Under the pieces are notes generated by a model, which was not told where the DNA came from, did not search any database, and saw only the letters and a program-made list of their open reading frames with translations. Shown in pieces: positions 15,156-17,085 of a stretch of 17,085 nt of DNA. Numbering within the stretch: the first letter of the stretch is position 1; every line of letters begins with the position of its first letter. A program made the position numbers and the translations under genes. Source of the stretch: JAHFUI01 sp041485905 (GTDB taxonomy: Bacteria; Acidobacteriota; Vicinamibacteria; Vicinamibacterales; CAVVIG01); assembly GCA_041485905.1 (NCBI GenBank), contig JBGPKK010000098.1, positions 1 through 17,085 of the forward strand, written 5' to 3'.

Positions 15156-15908
15156 ATGCTCCTCGCATACGTCGTCGACGATGAGCCGCTGGCCGTCCAA
15201 CGCCTCACGCGGCTGCTCGAGGCGACCGGACGCGTGGAGATTGCCGGCAGCACGATCGATCCCGAGGCCGCGCTGTCGTATCTGCGCGCCACCGATGTCG
15301 ACGTGCTCTTTCTGGATATTCAGATGCCCGGCCTGACCGGATTCGAGCTGCTGGACCAGCTCGATCGCGACGTGCGGGTCGTCTTCACGACCGCCTACGA
15401 CCGCTACGCTGTGGACGCGTTCGCGGCGGTGAACTCGGTCGACTATCTTCTCAAGCCGATCGAGCCCGAACGGCTCGACCGCTGCCTCGACAAGCTCGAG
15501 CGGCTTGCCGGCCCTCCGCGGCCCGACGTGCGAGCGCTCGCCCGCGAGCTGGCGGCGCAGCTCGCACCCGGCCGGCGGCTGGAACGGATCCCCTCCCGCG
15601 TGGGCGAGCGGACGACGCTGCTGGACGTCGCGCGGATCACGCATCTCTTCTCGAAGGACAAACTGACATTCGCGGTGGTCAACGGCCGCGAGCACGTGGT
15701 CGACTACACGTTGACCGAGATCGAAGCGCGGCTCGACCCGCGGCGCTTCGTCCGCATCCACCGGGCGACGATTGTGAACGCGGCGTTCGTCCAGGAGCTC
15801 TATCCCGGCGTCGAGGGCGTCAGCGTCCGACTCAAGGACGACCAGGCGACAGAACTGTCCGTCGCGCGCGACCGCGTGCGGGCGCTGAAGGAGCGACTGG
15901 GGATCTGA
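15156..15908 (+). CDS. LytTR-family response regulator
   Basis: This 250-residue two-domain regulator has an N-terminal receiver (about 1-115) with the acidic pocket D8, D9 and E10, phospho-acceptor D54 in LFLDIQMPG, T78/T79 in VVFTTAY and K100 in DYLLKPIE. All catalytic residues are present. The C-terminal LytTR DNA-binding domain (about 150-250) contains RITHLFSKDKLTFAV, YTLTEIEARLDP and FVRIHRATIVN, typical of AlgR/LytR-type proteins. It is the cognate partner of the preceding kinase. LytTR proteins bind direct repeats upstream of target promoters. The adjacent second Tes-like radical SAM gene, with its own promoter 100 bases downstream, is an obvious candidate target, but I could not identify a convincing pair of LytTR repeats there. 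Confidence 0.92.
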   Translation: MLLAYVVDDEPLAVQRLTRLLEATGRVEIAGSTIDPEAALSYLRATDVDVLFLDIQMPGLTGFELLDQLDRDVRVVFTTAYDRYAVDAFAAVNSVDYLLKPIEPERLDRCLDKLERLAGPPRPDVRALARELAAQLAPGRRLERIPSRVGERTTLLDVARITHLFSKDKLTFAVVNGREHVVDYTLTEIEARLDPRRFVRIHRATIVNAAFVQELYPGVEGVSVRLKDDQATELSVARDRVRALKERLGI

Positions 15909-16006
15909 GCCAGCGGCTACCCGCCCTACCCGCCCTGCGGGAAGCCTTTGACCATCCAAAGCTGTAATGGCCCGTTCGGGGGTCCCCACCGACCGTTCGC
16001 TGAAAG

Positions 16007-16037
16007 TTGACAGGCCAAGCCTTTATTCATCTATCAT
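16007..16037 (+). promoter_or_regulatory. Promoter of the second Tes-like gene
   Basis: TTGACA (16007-16012), a perfect -35, and TATCAT (16032-16037), five of six for -10, are separated by 19 bases, slightly longer than optimal. The region is markedly AT-richer than its surroundings. Transcription would start near 16044 and give a leader of about 45 bases. The long spacer with strong hexamers often goes with activator dependence, and the LytTR regulator ends 98 bases upstream. Confidence 0.65.
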
Positions 16038-16054
16038 TTAGCGGAAATCAAACG

Positions 16055-16072
16055 TCCGCCGCACCCGGCGGA
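16055..16072 (+). promoter_or_regulatory. Leader hairpin just upstream of the ribosome binding site
   Basis: TCCGCCG and CGGCGGA form a perfect 7-bp GC stem with a CACC loop. The stem ends two bases before the GAGGAG Shine-Dalgarno sequence at 16075-16080, which is eight bases from the ATG at 16089. The hairpin lies within the predicted leader and could affect mRNA stability or ribosome access. It has no U-tract and is not a terminator. Confidence 0.45.
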
Positions 16073-16088
16073 TCGAGGAGAGAATCGC

Positions 16089-17085
<997 letters not shown>

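Noticed and set aside
15929..15941. Terminator after the LytTR gene
   Set aside because: CCCGC-CCT-GCGGG is a short stem with no following T-run. The adjacent doubled TACCCGCCC is too short to call a repeat element.

Overview
The window is GC-rich, gene-dense bacterial DNA with many GTG and TTG starts. The gene content suggests a Gram-negative soil-type bacterium, and Acidobacteriota (Vicinamibacteria-like) is my best guess. The reasons are two proteins of the tetraether-synthase-like radical SAM family beside lipid genes, a LytS/LytTR pair and a VapBC-type module. No rRNA, tRNA or taxonomic marker is present, so this placement is inference.

Layout. Positions 1-1313 are an accessory patch. 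It holds a decapitated histidine-kinase remnant, a perfect 12-bp palindrome, and on the minus strand a Phd/YefM-type antitoxin with a PIN-domain toxin. The toxin-antitoxin promoter, operator palindrome and start codon overlap, which predicts a leaderless mRNA. From 1314 onward nearly every gene looks like lipid or envelope metabolism. A B12-binding-type radical SAM protein (minus, 1314-2771) is divergent from a coupled operon of MMPL/RND lipid transporter, family 2 glycosyltransferase and LpxL-type acyltransferase (plus, 2808-6950). A minus-strand pair follows: a FabZ-like hotdog dehydratase and a DUF2062-methyltransferase fusion (8633-7025). Divergent from that pair is a plus-strand run of CPA2 cation/proton antiporter, AMP-forming acyl ligase and a large radical SAM protein (8680-13357). 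Next come a secreted small protein, a LytS-type histidine kinase and a LytTR response regulator (13484-15908). Last is a second radical SAM protein, a close paralogue of the first, with its own recognisable promoter and cut by the window end (16089-17085).

Interpretation. The two paralogous radical SAM proteins carry an N-terminal CxxC...CxxHG metal site, a CxxxCxxC radical SAM motif and, in the complete copy, extra C-terminal cysteines. This is the architecture of the archaeal tetraether synthase (Tes, MJ0619-like) and of the bacterial homologues proposed to join lipid tails into membrane-spanning lipids. With an acyl activator, a hotdog dehydratase, a lysophospholipid-type acyltransferase, a lipid-handling RND protein, a glycosyltransferase and a candidate B12-radical SAM methylase close by, the window is best read as a candidate locus for an unusual membrane lipid. 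One possibility is an iso-diabolic-acid or branched tetraether-like lipid. The two-component system between the paralogues is a candidate regulator. Individual family calls are mostly firm; the pathway is inference.

There is no gene-free stretch longer than 300 bases. The largest gaps are 1127-1313 (toxin-antitoxin promoter, otherwise nothing recognised), 15909-16088 (promoter and hairpin of the second radical SAM gene), 13358-13483 (nothing firm) and 206-319 (nothing firm beyond the palindrome).
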